Source: Brenneria nigrifluens DSM 30175 = ATCC 13028 (GTDB lineage: Bacteria; Pseudomonadota; Gammaproteobacteria; Enterobacterales; Enterobacteriaceae). From it: a stretch of DNA of 64,000 nucleotides. The notes under the pieces were generated by a model, which was not told the origin of the DNA, did no database searches, and was given only the letters and a program-made list of their open reading frames with translations. The stretch covers positions 1,550,001 through 1,614,000 of the forward strand of contig NZ_CP034036.1 in assembly GCF_005484965.1 (NCBI RefSeq), given 5' to 3'. The translations under genes were made by a program, and so were the position numbers. This document shows positions 19,224 through 27,161 of the stretch, one piece after another. The first letter of the stretch is position 1. Every line of letters begins with the position of its first letter.

Positions 19224-20218
19224 AGCAGAGCGTTATGCCTTCCCCGGCCTTGCCCCGGCGCGACAATCCGCTGCTGACGCTGTTTGTCCGCTACGGCTTT
19301 TTGCTTATCCTGCTGGCGTTTTTGCTGTTCTTCGCGCTCAGCAGCCCGGTATTTCTGACTTTCGTCAACTGGGGCAATTTGTTGCAGGGGAGCGCGGTGC
19401 TGCTGATCGTGGCGCTGGCGATGACGCTGGTGGTCACCGCGGGCGGCATCGACCTGTCGGTGGGGGTGGCGCTGGACTTCGGCGCCGCGTTCGCGCTGGT
19501 GGCGCTCAAAGTCTATCAACTGCCGTGGCAGGCGGCGGTGCTGGCGGCGTTGGCGGGCGGCGCGCTGGTGGGGCTGCTGAATGCCGGGCTGATTATTTAT
19601 TGCCGCATAAAACCCTTTCTGGCCACGCTGGGCACCTGGTTTATCGGCAGCAGCGTCGAGCGTATCTATACCGACGGCGGCGGTCCGATCGCCTATCGGC
19701 GCATGGCGCCGGAATATCACCAACTGGCGGTGGGCGACCTGTGGGGGATACCGCTGCCGATCCTTATCGGGCTGGCGCTGCTGATAATCTACTACCTGTT
19801 TTTTGAGCGCACCATCGCCGGTAAACGCATCCACGCCATCGGGCTGAATGCGTCGGCGGCGCTGATCGCCGGCGTCAACGTGCGGCGCACGCTGTTCTGG
19901 CTGCTGATTGTCTCCTCAATGACCTGCGCCGTCGGCGGGGTGATCCTCTCCGCCAATCTGCGGCAGTTTACCCCGCTGGCGGGGCAGGCGTACCTGATGG
20001 ACGCCATCGCGGCGGTGTTTATCGGCACCGCGTTTCATGCGCACGGGCGGCCGAACGTGCCGGGTACGCTGATCGGCGTGCTGTTCCTCGGCATGATCGC
20101 CAACGGACTGAACCTGATGGGATTGAATTTTATGGTAAAAGACGCCCTGACCGGTATTATTCTGGTGGTGGCGCTGGCGCTGTCGTTTTTGCAGGGGCGC
20201 CTGCGGCAGCGTCGGTAA
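19220..20218 (+). CDS. Sugar ABC transporter permease 2 (RbsC class)
   Basis: 332-residue second permease, again with about ten hydrophobic segments and the TAGGIDLSVGVALDFGAAFAL family motif. The likely start is a GTG at 19220 that overlaps the previous stop (GTGA) and has a GGAGG eight bases upstream; an ATG at 19235 is the alternative. The long frame open from 18770 is out-of-frame permease 1 and is rejected. Tight coupling means all importer genes are translated together. Confidence 0.88.
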   Translation: MKQSVMPSPALPRRDNPLLTLFVRYGFLLILLAFLLFFALSSPVFLTFVNWGNLLQGSAVLLIVALAMTLVVTAGGIDLSVGVALDFGAAFALVALKVYQLPWQAAVLAALAGGALVGLLNAGLIIYCRIKPFLATLGTWFIGSSVERIYTDGGGPIAYRRMAPEYHQLAVGDLWGIPLPILIGLALLIIYYLFFERTIAGKRIHAIGLNASAALIAGVNVRRTLFWLLIVSSMTCAVGGVILSANLRQFTPLAGQAYLMDAIAAVFIGTAFHAHGRPNVPGTLIGVLFLGMIANGLNLMGLNFMVKDALTGIILVVALALSFLQGRLRQRR

Positions 20219-20260
20219 ACGGAGACGGCGGCAGGGCCTGGGATGATAAAAGGAGTCGAA

Positions 20261-21202
20261 GTGAGTCAGTTTGATGCGGTTTTTGTCGGGTTAACCATTC
20301 TGGATATCGCCGGTCGTCCGGTCAGCGCCCTCCCGCCCGGCGGCGGGGTGGAGTTTATCGATCGGATCCGCCTGAATCCGGCGGGTACGGCCAGCGGCGC
20401 GGCGATGAACGCCGCCAAGCTGGGGATCCGCACCGCCACCGCCGCCTGTCTGGGGGAGGATGAAAAAGCCGACTTTATTCTCGGCGTCTATCAGCGGCTG
20501 GGGATTGATTGCTCGCTGGTGCAGCGCACCCGCGAGGCGGAGACCTCCGCCACCATTCTGGCGATCCGCCCGGACGGCGAGCGTTCGGCGCTGCATTATC
20601 GCGGCGCCTCCGACCGGCTGTTTATCGCCGAGCAGGATTTTGACGCGGTATGCAATACGCGCTTTCTGCACCACGGCGGCACCGGGCTGCTGGCCAGGAT
20701 GGATCAGGGACAGAGCGCCCGGCTGCTGCGCCATGCCAAGGCGCGCGGGGTCACCACCAGTCTGGATCTGATCGCCCCGGACGGCGGCACCCTGTCGCTG
20801 CTGGCGCCGCTGCTGCCCGATGTCGACTATTTTATGCCGTCGCGCCAGGAAGCGACGTTTTTGTCGGGGCGGGAGAAACTGGCCGACAGCGCGGCGTTCT
20901 TTCTCGATCGGGGCGTGGGGGTATGCATTTTTAAAGCCGGCGCCGACGGTTCCTACGTGTTCGGGCAGGATTTTGCGCTGCATATTCCCGCCTATCGGGT
21001 TCCGGTGGTGGATACCACCGGCTGCGGCGATAGCTACTGCGGCGGTTTTATCGCCGGGCTGGCGCGCGGCTGGGATCTTGAGCGCGCCTGCCGTCTCGGG
21101 TCGGCGGTTTCCGGCCTGGTGGCCACCGGGCTCGGCTCCGACGCCGGCGTGGTGGACTGGGAGGAGACCCTGCGGTTTATGGCGCAGGCGGAGACGTTGT
21201 AA
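20261..21202 (+). CDS. PfkB-family carbohydrate kinase
   Basis: 313-residue ribokinase-like sugar kinase. An N-terminal glycine-rich PfkB motif (about residues 35-60), and the C-terminal anion-hole/catalytic-base signature VVDTTGCGDSYCGGF (about residues 245-260, catalytic Asp in GCGD) are visible. A GTG at 20261 with AGGAG five bases upstream is preferred to an ATG at 20243 with no good ribosome binding site. It is the last gene of the ABC-importer operon and presumably phosphorylates the imported sugar or a product of it. The substrate is unknown. Confidence 0.87.
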   Translation: MSQFDAVFVGLTILDIAGRPVSALPPGGGVEFIDRIRLNPAGTASGAAMNAAKLGIRTATAACLGEDEKADFILGVYQRLGIDCSLVQRTREAETSATILAIRPDGERSALHYRGASDRLFIAEQDFDAVCNTRFLHHGGTGLLARMDQGQSARLLRHAKARGVTTSLDLIAPDGGTLSLLAPLLPDVDYFMPSRQEATFLSGREKLADSAAFFLDRGVGVCIFKAGADGSYVFGQDFALHIPAYRVPVVDTTGCGDSYCGGFIAGLARGWDLERACRLGSAVSGLVATGLGSDAGVVDWEETLRFMAQAETL

Positions 21203-21228
21203 CCTGGTGAAATTAATGTGAATACCCC

Positions 21229-21285
21229 ACCCCGACCCTCCCCTTCGCAGGGGAGGGAGCAAGTAGCTCCTCCCCCTGGCAAGGG
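21229..21285 (+). repeat. Short palindromic intergenic repeat, copy 2
   Basis: GC-rich repeat (CCCTCCCCTTCGCAGGGGAG... TAGCTCCTCCCCCTGGCAAGGG) after the PfkB kinase. It is cut off exactly where the CTGTCTCTTA terminus of the mobile element begins. The same repeat restarts on the other side of that element at 21675 and is present inverted at 12168-12215. Confidence 0.75.
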
Positions 21286-21674
21286 CTGTCTCTTAGTCAC
21301 ATATATACTGTTAACGGTATATGTGAGTTCAGCGCTATTTCGTGCGCTAGAAGGCCGTCATTTCTCTGCTATGTCGCAGCACGCGCCCGACGCAGGGTGG
21401 TTCAAGCGCCACCACCCTCCGGACCCGGGCTGTGGCTGAAATCACGTCGCTGACGCGATGCCTTCGGCGGTCGCCCCCTTTCCCGAACCGCCAGTGACGC
21501 GTTCCCGACGCGGCACTGGCTTGCGCCGCTTCCCTGCGGCGCATTCGCGGGGTCGTCCACCTCAGCGTGATTTCTTACGCCGACGAAAAGCGAAAAACAA
21601 AGAACCAAGAATGAACCCAAGACCAGAATACACATGGCCTCTAGAGGTTCCTTGGATTTGTGTATAAGAGACAG
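21286..21674. mobile_element. 389-bp non-autonomous element with IS50-like ends and a structured core
   Basis: The left end CTGTCTCTTAGTCACATAT (21286-21304) and the right end (21656-21674, reverse complement CTGTCTCTTATACACAAAT) match each other at 15-16 of 19 bases and resemble Tn5/IS50 ends. No transposase is encoded. Bases ~21329-21600 are homologous to the core of the second element at 54.3 kb and contain hairpins at 21394-21418, 21442-21458 and 21491-21519. A palindrome near TCACATATATAC...GTATATGTGA lies just inside the left end. No 9-bp target duplication is present: the flanks are two copies of the short palindromic repeat. The right end also equals 16 bases of the Tn5 mosaic end used in sequencing libraries, so an assembly artefact must be excluded. 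Confidence 0.68.
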
Positions 21675-21736
21675 TCGCAGGGGAGGGCGCGATTAGCTCC
21701 TCCCCCTGACAAGGGGGAGGCCGGGAGGAGGTCAAC
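21675..21736 (+). repeat. Short palindromic intergenic repeat, copy 3
   Basis: TCGCAGGGGAGGG... TAGCTCCTCCCCCTGACAAGG, the same family as 21229-21285 and beginning immediately after the mobile-element terminus. It ends next to the stop of the convergent dehydrogenase gene, so it may also serve as its transcription terminator. Confidence 0.75.
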
Positions 21737-21743
21737 GCTCCGC

Positions 21744-22772
21744 CTACTTCCACATATACAACAGCGGCTCGCCGCCGACGAAACGCTCCAGTTCGGCGGC
21801 GATCATCGCGGTGTGTTTGCTCAGGGTTTCCCGCGTGGCGCCGGCGATATGCGGGGTGATCACCACGTTGTCGAATTCGGTGACGAACGGATGATGCCGC
21901 CAGAGCGGCTCGCTGTCGTAGACGTCCAGCGCGGCGCCGGCCAGCCGTTTGTCGCGCAGCGCGGCGATCAGATCCTCTTCGCGCACCACCGCCGCGCGCG
22001 AGGTGTTGATCAGGTAGGCGTGCGGCCGCATGCGGCTGAGCAGCGCGGCGTTAACCAGGCCCCTGGTCTGCGGGGTGCTGTTCAGGTGCAGGCTGACGAA
22101 GTCCGCTGCGGCGAACAGCGCTTCCAGCGTGGTTTTGCGTACGCCGGGTTCGTCAATTTCCTCCGCCGCGACGTAGGGATCGGCGATCAGCAACTGCATG
22201 CCGAACGCCCGCGCCAGCCTGCCCACCCGTTTGCCGATGCTGCCGTAGCCGACGATGCCCAGCGCTTTGTTGCGCAGTTCGCTGCCTTTAAATACCTCGT
22301 ACGGGCTCTCTTTGGTGACGTCCCAGACCACGTCCTGCCGCAGGCCGGCCTGTGCGGCGTGGCTTTGCCGGTCGTCGCGGGTGAACTCGCCGCGTTTTAA
22401 CGCCGCGTGCGCCTGCGGAATATGGCGCGCGACGTTGAGCATCAGCGCCAGCGTCAGCTCCGCGGCGGCATCGGCGTTGCGCCCCGGCGTATAGATCACT
22501 GGAATGGCGCGATCCCGCGCCGCGGCGACGTCGATATTCACCGGATTGGCGCGGGTGCAGGCGATAAGCCGCAGGCGCGGGCAGGCGGCAATTACCCCGG
22601 CGGTGATGTCGTCATAGCTGGTTATTATGATCTCCGCGTCCTGCGCCAGCGTAATCAGCGCCGCTTCGCTCAGTTTTGGTTTGCCGACGGCCCAGCCGTC
22701 CAGCACCAGTTCGCCCAGCCGACGAAACCGATCGAGGCTGCCGTCATACTCGGCGGTAAAAATGATTTTCAT
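21744..22772 (-). CDS. D-isomer-specific 2-hydroxyacid dehydrogenase (phosphoglycerate dehydrogenase-like)
   Basis: 342-residue NAD-dependent dehydrogenase. The nucleotide-binding site LGIVGYGSIGKRVGRLARAF (about residues 165-184), the catalytic Arg in LINTSRAAVV, the Glu region after it, and the catalytic His in ITPHIAGATRET are all visible. The ATG at 22772 overlaps the FGGY kinase stop (ATGA); the frame upstream of it is out-of-frame kinase sequence. The kinase-dehydrogenase pair resembles Bacillus subtilis yoaC-yoaD, genes under a SAM riboswitch there. The substrate is unknown: a phosphorylated or free sugar-derived 2-hydroxyacid is inferred. Confidence 0.85.
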   Translation of the reverse strand: MKIIFTAEYDGSLDRFRRLGELVLDGWAVGKPKLSEAALITLAQDAEIIITSYDDITAGVIAACPRLRLIACTRANPVNIDVAAARDRAIPVIYTPGRNADAAAELTLALMLNVARHIPQAHAALKRGEFTRDDRQSHAAQAGLRQDVVWDVTKESPYEVFKGSELRNKALGIVGYGSIGKRVGRLARAFGMQLLIADPYVAAEEIDEPGVRKTTLEALFAAADFVSLHLNSTPQTRGLVNAALLSRMRPHAYLINTSRAAVVREEDLIAALRDKRLAGAALDVYDSEPLWRHHPFVTEFDNVVITPHIAGATRETLSKHTAMIAAELERFVGGEPLLYMWK

Positions 22773-24277
22773 AATAGCGGCTCTTCTGAAAGCGTGTTTA
22801 GCGCCTGCTCGCGGGCCAGCCACAGGGGCTGCAACTGGTCGCGCAGTTGGCGAAAGACGGGGAACAGCGTCTGGTAATGGCGATGGGCGCGGGGATCGGG
22901 GACAAACGCCTGCCGCCCCGCATCGCCCGCCAGATCCGAGGGAACGATTTTTTCGCCCACGGCGAGCGCCGCCAGCACCGCCGCCCCGCGGGCGCTGAGC
23001 TCTTTTACCGGGCTGGCGATCACCTTGCGTCCGGTGCAGTCGGCGATGATTTGCAGCCACCAGGGGGAGGCCGCGCCGCCGCCGGCGATATAGAGATCGC
23101 CGCCGTCAGGGTAATCGGTCAGCGAATCCTTGATGGCGTAGGCCAGCCCTTCGAACACCGCGCGCAACAGGTGATCGTTGGTGGTGTGCCGGCCGATGCC
23201 GAAGAAGCCCGCCCGGGCGAACTGGCTATAGAAGGGCGCCCGTTCGCCGTTCAGGTAAGGCTGGTAAAATACGCCGTCGCTGCCCGGCGCAATGCGGCTG
23301 ATTCGCTCGCCAAGCTCGTCGAAGTCGGCGGTATCCGCCAACTGCGTCAGCGCCCAGTCAATGTTCGGCGTGCCGGACTGCATGGCGAACAGATTGAGGT
23401 AGTGGCCCGGCCAGGCGTGGGCGACAAAGCGCGTTTGGGGACTGACGCGCGCCAGACCGCGGCAGACAATCCCGGTGCAGCAGGTGGTGCCGAGGATGGT
23501 GAAAATATCCCCGTCGTGAACCGCGCCGATACCCAGCGCGGCGGCGGAGACGTCCAGCGCGCCGGCGCAGATCGGGGTTTTGGCCGGCAGGCCGGTGAGG
23601 GCGGCGATGTCGTCGCTCAGCGCGCCGGCGATTGCCTGCGGTTGCAGCAGCGGCGGAAACAGATGGCGGAACGCGCCCAGATCCAGCGCATCCAAGACGG
23701 TATCCGACAAGGTTTCGCTGTGCAGGTCCAGCAGCGAGGTGCCGGCATCGGTTAATTCAAGGTTGGCCCTGCCGGTCAGGCGAAAGCGCACCCAGTCTTT
23801 GGCAAAGAAAAAGTAGTCCGCCGCGTGCAGCGACTGGGGTTGATGCCGCGCCAGCCAATGCAGGATCAGGCTGCTGTTGCACGGCAGCAGCGGGGAGCCG
23901 GTGGCGGCGAACAGTGCGGCTTCAAGCGCCGGATCCTGTTTTAGCTGCGATACCCGCTGCGCCGCGCGGGTATCGCTCCACAGTATGGCGCGGCGGACGG
24001 GTTCTCCCCGGCGGTCGCTCAGCCATACGCCTTCTCCCTGGCCCGTCAGCCCGATGGCTTTTAACCGGCCCAGCCGCAGCAAGGGAGAGCGCGCCAGCGT
24101 GGTCAAGGTCGCCAGCACGCCTTGCCATAAGCCGGTCATATCCTGTTCCGCATAACCTGGCAAAGGCGTCTCGGTGGCGTTGGCGGCGGAGGCGATCTGA
24201 TGTTCATTAAACGCGGAATCGAACAGCACCGATTTAACCTTTGAGGTGCCGATATCAATGCCAATGTAGTAATCCAT
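22769..24277 (-). CDS. FGGY-family carbohydrate kinase (xylulokinase-like)
   Basis: 502-residue sugar kinase with two actin-like domains. The first phosphate loop IGIDIGTSKVKSVLFD is at the N terminus, and the second-domain signature region HLLRAVFEGLAYAIKDSL with IAGGGAASPWWLQIIAD is around residues 375-415. It overlaps the downstream dehydrogenase by four bases and converges on the ABC importer-PfkB operon. Together they form one catabolic locus with two different kinases. Xylulokinase, lyxulose kinase and AI-2 kinase are all in this superfamily; the sequence alone does not decide between them. Confidence 0.87.
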   Translation of the reverse strand: MDYYIGIDIGTSKVKSVLFDSAFNEHQIASAANATETPLPGYAEQDMTGLWQGVLATLTTLARSPLLRLGRLKAIGLTGQGEGVWLSDRRGEPVRRAILWSDTRAAQRVSQLKQDPALEAALFAATGSPLLPCNSSLILHWLARHQPQSLHAADYFFFAKDWVRFRLTGRANLELTDAGTSLLDLHSETLSDTVLDALDLGAFRHLFPPLLQPQAIAGALSDDIAALTGLPAKTPICAGALDVSAAALGIGAVHDGDIFTILGTTCCTGIVCRGLARVSPQTRFVAHAWPGHYLNLFAMQSGTPNIDWALTQLADTADFDELGERISRIAPGSDGVFYQPYLNGERAPFYSQFARAGFFGIGRHTTNDHLLRAVFEGLAYAIKDSLTDYPDGGDLYIAGGGAASPWWLQIIADCTGRKVIASPVKELSARGAAVLAALAVGEKIVPSDLAGDAGRQAFVPDPRAHRHYQTLFPVFRQLRDQLQPLWLAREQALNTLSEEPLL

Positions 24278-24420
24278 CCGTCACTCACCTTCTGTATTGC
24301 GGGCGAAATCAGGGTAATGGAAAATCCGGCGGCTCTATATTCCTATATTGGCAAAGTAAATTCTGATTTGTGAAATATGCTCGTCATACTTCTACCGTTC
24401 ACTCTGCAACTGCCGCCGGG

Positions 24421-24729
24421 TTACATCTCGATCCGCTGCGCCAAAATGGCATCCAGCAACCCCGGAAAGCGGCTTTGCATTTCGCCGTGGCGTAAGCGGT
24501 TGATATGGGTGGTGCCGATATTGGTGGTGTGGATCAGGCCCGAATCACGCAATACCCGGAAATGGTGGGAGACGCTGGATTTCGGGCGGCCGCCGTCGAG
24601 ATCGCCGCAGGTGGCTTCACCCAGGCGGGCCAGGCGGCGGACAATCTCCATGCGTACCGGATCGCTTAAGGCGTACAGTACGCGCTCAAGGACAAATTCA
24701 TCGGCTGTGGGGTGTTTGAATGCTCTCAT
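24421..24729 (-). CDS. ArsR-family transcriptional repressor
   Basis: 102-residue winged helix-turn-helix repressor. The ArsR pattern LSDPVRMEIVRRLARL followed by the recognition helix KSSVSHHFRVLRDSGLI is clear at residues 17-70. Only one cysteine is visible near the sensor helix (ATCGDL), so classical metal sensing by paired cysteines is doubtful. The ATG at 24729 gives a standard length; the frame upstream crosses the promoter of the divergent oxidoreductase and is rejected. It probably represses itself and the divergent Old Yellow Enzyme gene. Confidence 0.87.
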   Translation of the reverse strand: MRAFKHPTADEFVLERVLYALSDPVRMEIVRRLARLGEATCGDLDGGRPKSSVSHHFRVLRDSGLIHTTNIGTTHINRLRHGEMQSRFPGLLDAILAQRIEM

Positions 24730-24762
24730 GGGCGAATTATAGCGGCCGGGTTGTTTAAAATC

Positions 24763-24778
24763 TATTATTCTAATAATA
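24763..24778. promoter_or_regulatory. Inverted repeat TATTATT-N2-AATAATA, candidate ArsR operator
   Basis: Perfect seven-base inverted repeat with a two-base centre in the 91-bp gap between the divergent ArsR and flavin oxidoreductase genes. AT-rich dyads of this kind are usual ArsR-family operators. Binding is inferred. Confidence 0.6.
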
Positions 24779-24820
24779 TCGAAATATGGAACTATTCTCC
24801 AACCCATATAGGAAACGCCC

Positions 24821-25909
24821 ATGTCAGCACTATTTCAACCCTTTACACTGAAAGATGTCACGTTGCGCAACCGTATCGCCGTGCCGCCCATGTGCATGTA
24901 TTCCGCCAATGACGGCCTGATCAATGACTGGCATCAGGTGCATTACGCGTCGCTGGCGCGCGGCGGCGCCGGGCTAGTGATCGTCGAGGCCACCGCGGTG
25001 GCGCCGGAAGGGCGCATTACCCCGCGCTGCGCCGGCATCTGGAATGATGAACTGGCGCAGGCGTTCGTTCCGGTGGTCAAGGCGATTAAGGCGGCCGGCT
25101 CGGTGCCGGGCATTCAAATCGCCCACGCCGGGCGTAAGGCCAGCGCCAATATTCCGTGGGAGGGGGACGACCATATCGCCGAGGGCGACCCGCGCGGCTG
25201 GCAGACCATCGCCCCGTCCGCCATCCCCTTTGGCGCCAATCTGCCCAGAAAACCGCGGGAAATGACGCAGCACGATATCGACCGCGTACGTAATGATTTT
25301 GTGGCGGCGGCGCGGCGGGCAAGAGAGGCGGGCTTTGAGTGGCTGGAGCTGCATTTCGCCCACGGCTATCTGGGGCAGAGCTTCTTCTCCACGCATTCCA
25401 ACCAGCGCGGCGATCGCTACGGCGGCAGTTTCGATAACCGCAGCCGTTTTGTGCTGGAAACGCTGGCGGCGGTGCGCGAGGTGTGGCCTGAGCGCTTACC
25501 TTTGACCGCCCGCTTTGGCGTAATTGAGTTTGACGGGCGCGATGAGGAGACGCTACAGGAGTCGATTGAGCTGACGCGCCGCTTTAAACAAGCGGGGCTA
25601 GATATGCTCAGCGTAAGCATCGGCTTCTCGACGCCGCAGGCTGATATTCCCTGGGCGCCGGCGTTTCTGGGGCCGGTTGCCCGCCAGGTTCGTCAGCAGG
25701 CGGATATTCCCGTGTCGTCCGCCTGGGGCTTCGGCACCCCCGACCTTGCGCAGCAGGCCGTCGCCGCCGAACAGCTGGATCTGGTGATGGTCGGCAAGGC
25801 GCATCTGGCTAATCCGCACTGGAGCTATTTCGCGGCGAAGGAACTGGGCGTTGAGCGTCCGTCCTGGACCTTGCCCGCCCCTTATGCCCACTGGCTGGAA
25901 AGATATTAA
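24821..25909 (+). CDS. NADH:flavin oxidoreductase, Old Yellow Enzyme family (XenA/YqjM-like)
   Basis: 362-residue FMN-dependent ene-reductase with a TIM-barrel fold, reducing activated C=C bonds or nitro compounds using NAD(P)H. Cys25 in PPMCMYS and the substrate-binding histidine pair in LHFAHGYLGQSF (about residues 178 and 181) are the thermophilic-like/XenA hallmarks; the C-terminal phosphate-binding motif VMVGKAHLANP is intact. It is divergently transcribed from an ArsR repressor, which suggests induction by reactive electrophiles or metals. The physiological substrate is not evident. Confidence 0.93.
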   Translation: MSALFQPFTLKDVTLRNRIAVPPMCMYSANDGLINDWHQVHYASLARGGAGLVIVEATAVAPEGRITPRCAGIWNDELAQAFVPVVKAIKAAGSVPGIQIAHAGRKASANIPWEGDDHIAEGDPRGWQTIAPSAIPFGANLPRKPREMTQHDIDRVRNDFVAAARRAREAGFEWLELHFAHGYLGQSFFSTHSNQRGDRYGGSFDNRSRFVLETLAAVREVWPERLPLTARFGVIEFDGRDEETLQESIELTRRFKQAGLDMLSVSIGFSTPQADIPWAPAFLGPVARQVRQQADIPVSSAWGFGTPDLAQQAVAAEQLDLVMVGKAHLANPHWSYFAAKELGVERPSWTLPAPYAHWLERY

Positions 25910-25926
25910 TTCCCGTCCGTCGCGGA

Positions 25927-25963
25927 GGATGGCGGCGTTATCGCCGTCATCCGCCATCTTTTT
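25927..25963. terminator. Bidirectional terminator between the oxidoreductase and cystathionine gamma-lyase
   Basis: An 11-bp stem GGATGGCGGCG / CGCCGTCATCC (one G-T pair) with loop TTAT is followed by CTTTTT on the plus strand. It lies between two convergent genes. Confidence 0.72.
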
Positions 25964-25967
25964 GTCT

Positions 25968-27128
25968 CTACAGATTGTTTTCCTGCGTATTCAGCGCCTG
26001 TTGCAGATCGTCGATCAGATCCTGCGGGTTTTCAATGCCGACGGAGAGGCGCAACAGCTGCGGCGTTATCCCTTTTTGCAACCTTTTTTCCAGCGGCACC
26101 GAGGCGTGCGTCATGGCAAAGGGTTGGCTGATCAGGCTTTCCACGCCTCCCAGACTTTCCGCCAGCGTAAACAGCCGGGTTTTCTGGATAACCGCGCGGG
26201 CGTAGCCCTCGTCGCCCTGCAAACGTACCGAGATCATGCCGCCCGCGGCGGACATCTGCCGCTGCGCCAACCCGTACTGCGGGTGGCTGGGCAGTCCCGG
26301 GTAGTAGACCTGTTTCACCTGCGGCTGCTGTTCCAGCCAGCGGGCGATGGTCAGCGCGCTTTCACTGTGGCGCGCAATCCGCAGCGCCAGCGTACGAATT
26401 CCCCTTAAGGTGAGGAAGCTGCTGAACGGATCGAGGATGCCGCCCACGGCGTTTTGCAGATAGGCGAGCTGGGTCGCCAGTTCAGGGTTATCGCCCACCA
26501 CCGCCAGCCCGGCAATCACGTCCGAATGGCCGTTAAGGTATTTGGTGGCGGAGTGGATCACAATATCGAATCCCAGATCCAGCGGCCGTTGCAGGGCGGG
26601 GGAGGCGAAGGTGTTATCCGCCACGCTGATAAGCCGGTGTTTTTGGGCGATGGCGGCTATCGCCGCCAGATCCGCCAGCTTGAGCAGCGGATTGGTCGGG
26701 GTCTCGACCCAGATCAGCCGGGTCTGCGGCGTGATGGCGCGCTCCAGCGCCTGGGTATCGGCGGGGTCGACGTAGGTGACCTGTAGCCCGGCGGTGCGTT
26801 TGCGCACGTTTTCCAGCAGCCGCCAGGTGCCGCCGTAAAGGTCGTCCACAGCCACCACATGGCTGCCGTGATCGAGCAGTTCGAGGATTGTCGAGCTGGC
26901 CGCCAGCCCGGAGGCGAAAGCGAATCCCCGCGTGCCGCCCTCCAGTTCGGCGATGGCGGCTTCCAGCGCGCCGCGGGTCGGATTGCCGCTGCGGGAATAC
27001 TCATAGCCGGCGTGTTCCCCCGGCGCGCGTTGGGCAAAGGTGGAGGTGGCGTAAATGGCGGGCATCACCGCGCCGGTGCCGTCGGGGGTATAGCCGGCGT
27101 GGACGGTCTGGGTATCAAAACGGCTCAT
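25968..27128 (-). CDS. Cystathionine gamma-lyase / gamma-synthase family enzyme
   Basis: 386-residue PLP enzyme of the Cys/Met metabolism family. The PLP lysine is Lys196 in IHSATKYLNGHSD; YEYSRSGNPTR near residue 43 and SLGGVESL near the C terminus are family signatures. It follows the cystathionine beta-synthase gene by about 30 bp on the same strand, which points to the lyase role: splitting cystathionine to cysteine, 2-oxobutyrate and ammonia in reverse transsulfuration. A gamma-synthase role (metB) cannot be excluded from sequence alone. Confidence 0.9.
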   Translation of the reverse strand: MSRFDTQTVHAGYTPDGTGAVMPAIYATSTFAQRAPGEHAGYEYSRSGNPTRGALEAAIAELEGGTRGFAFASGLAASSTILELLDHGSHVVAVDDLYGGTWRLLENVRKRTAGLQVTYVDPADTQALERAITPQTRLIWVETPTNPLLKLADLAAIAAIAQKHRLISVADNTFASPALQRPLDLGFDIVIHSATKYLNGHSDVIAGLAVVGDNPELATQLAYLQNAVGGILDPFSSFLTLRGIRTLALRIARHSESALTIARWLEQQPQVKQVYYPGLPSHPQYGLAQRQMSAAGGMISVRLQGDEGYARAVIQKTRLFTLAESLGGVESLISQPFAMTHASVPLEKRLQKGITPQLLRLSVGIENPQDLIDDLQQALNTQENNL

Positions 27129-27161
27129 GGCATATTCCTTGTTATGTCAGAAAAGGGGGGA

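Noticed and set aside
21347..21635. Short frames inside the first mobile element as possible proteins
   Set aside because: The homologous core at 54.3 kb does not keep the same frames, and base changes follow hairpin pairing instead of codons.
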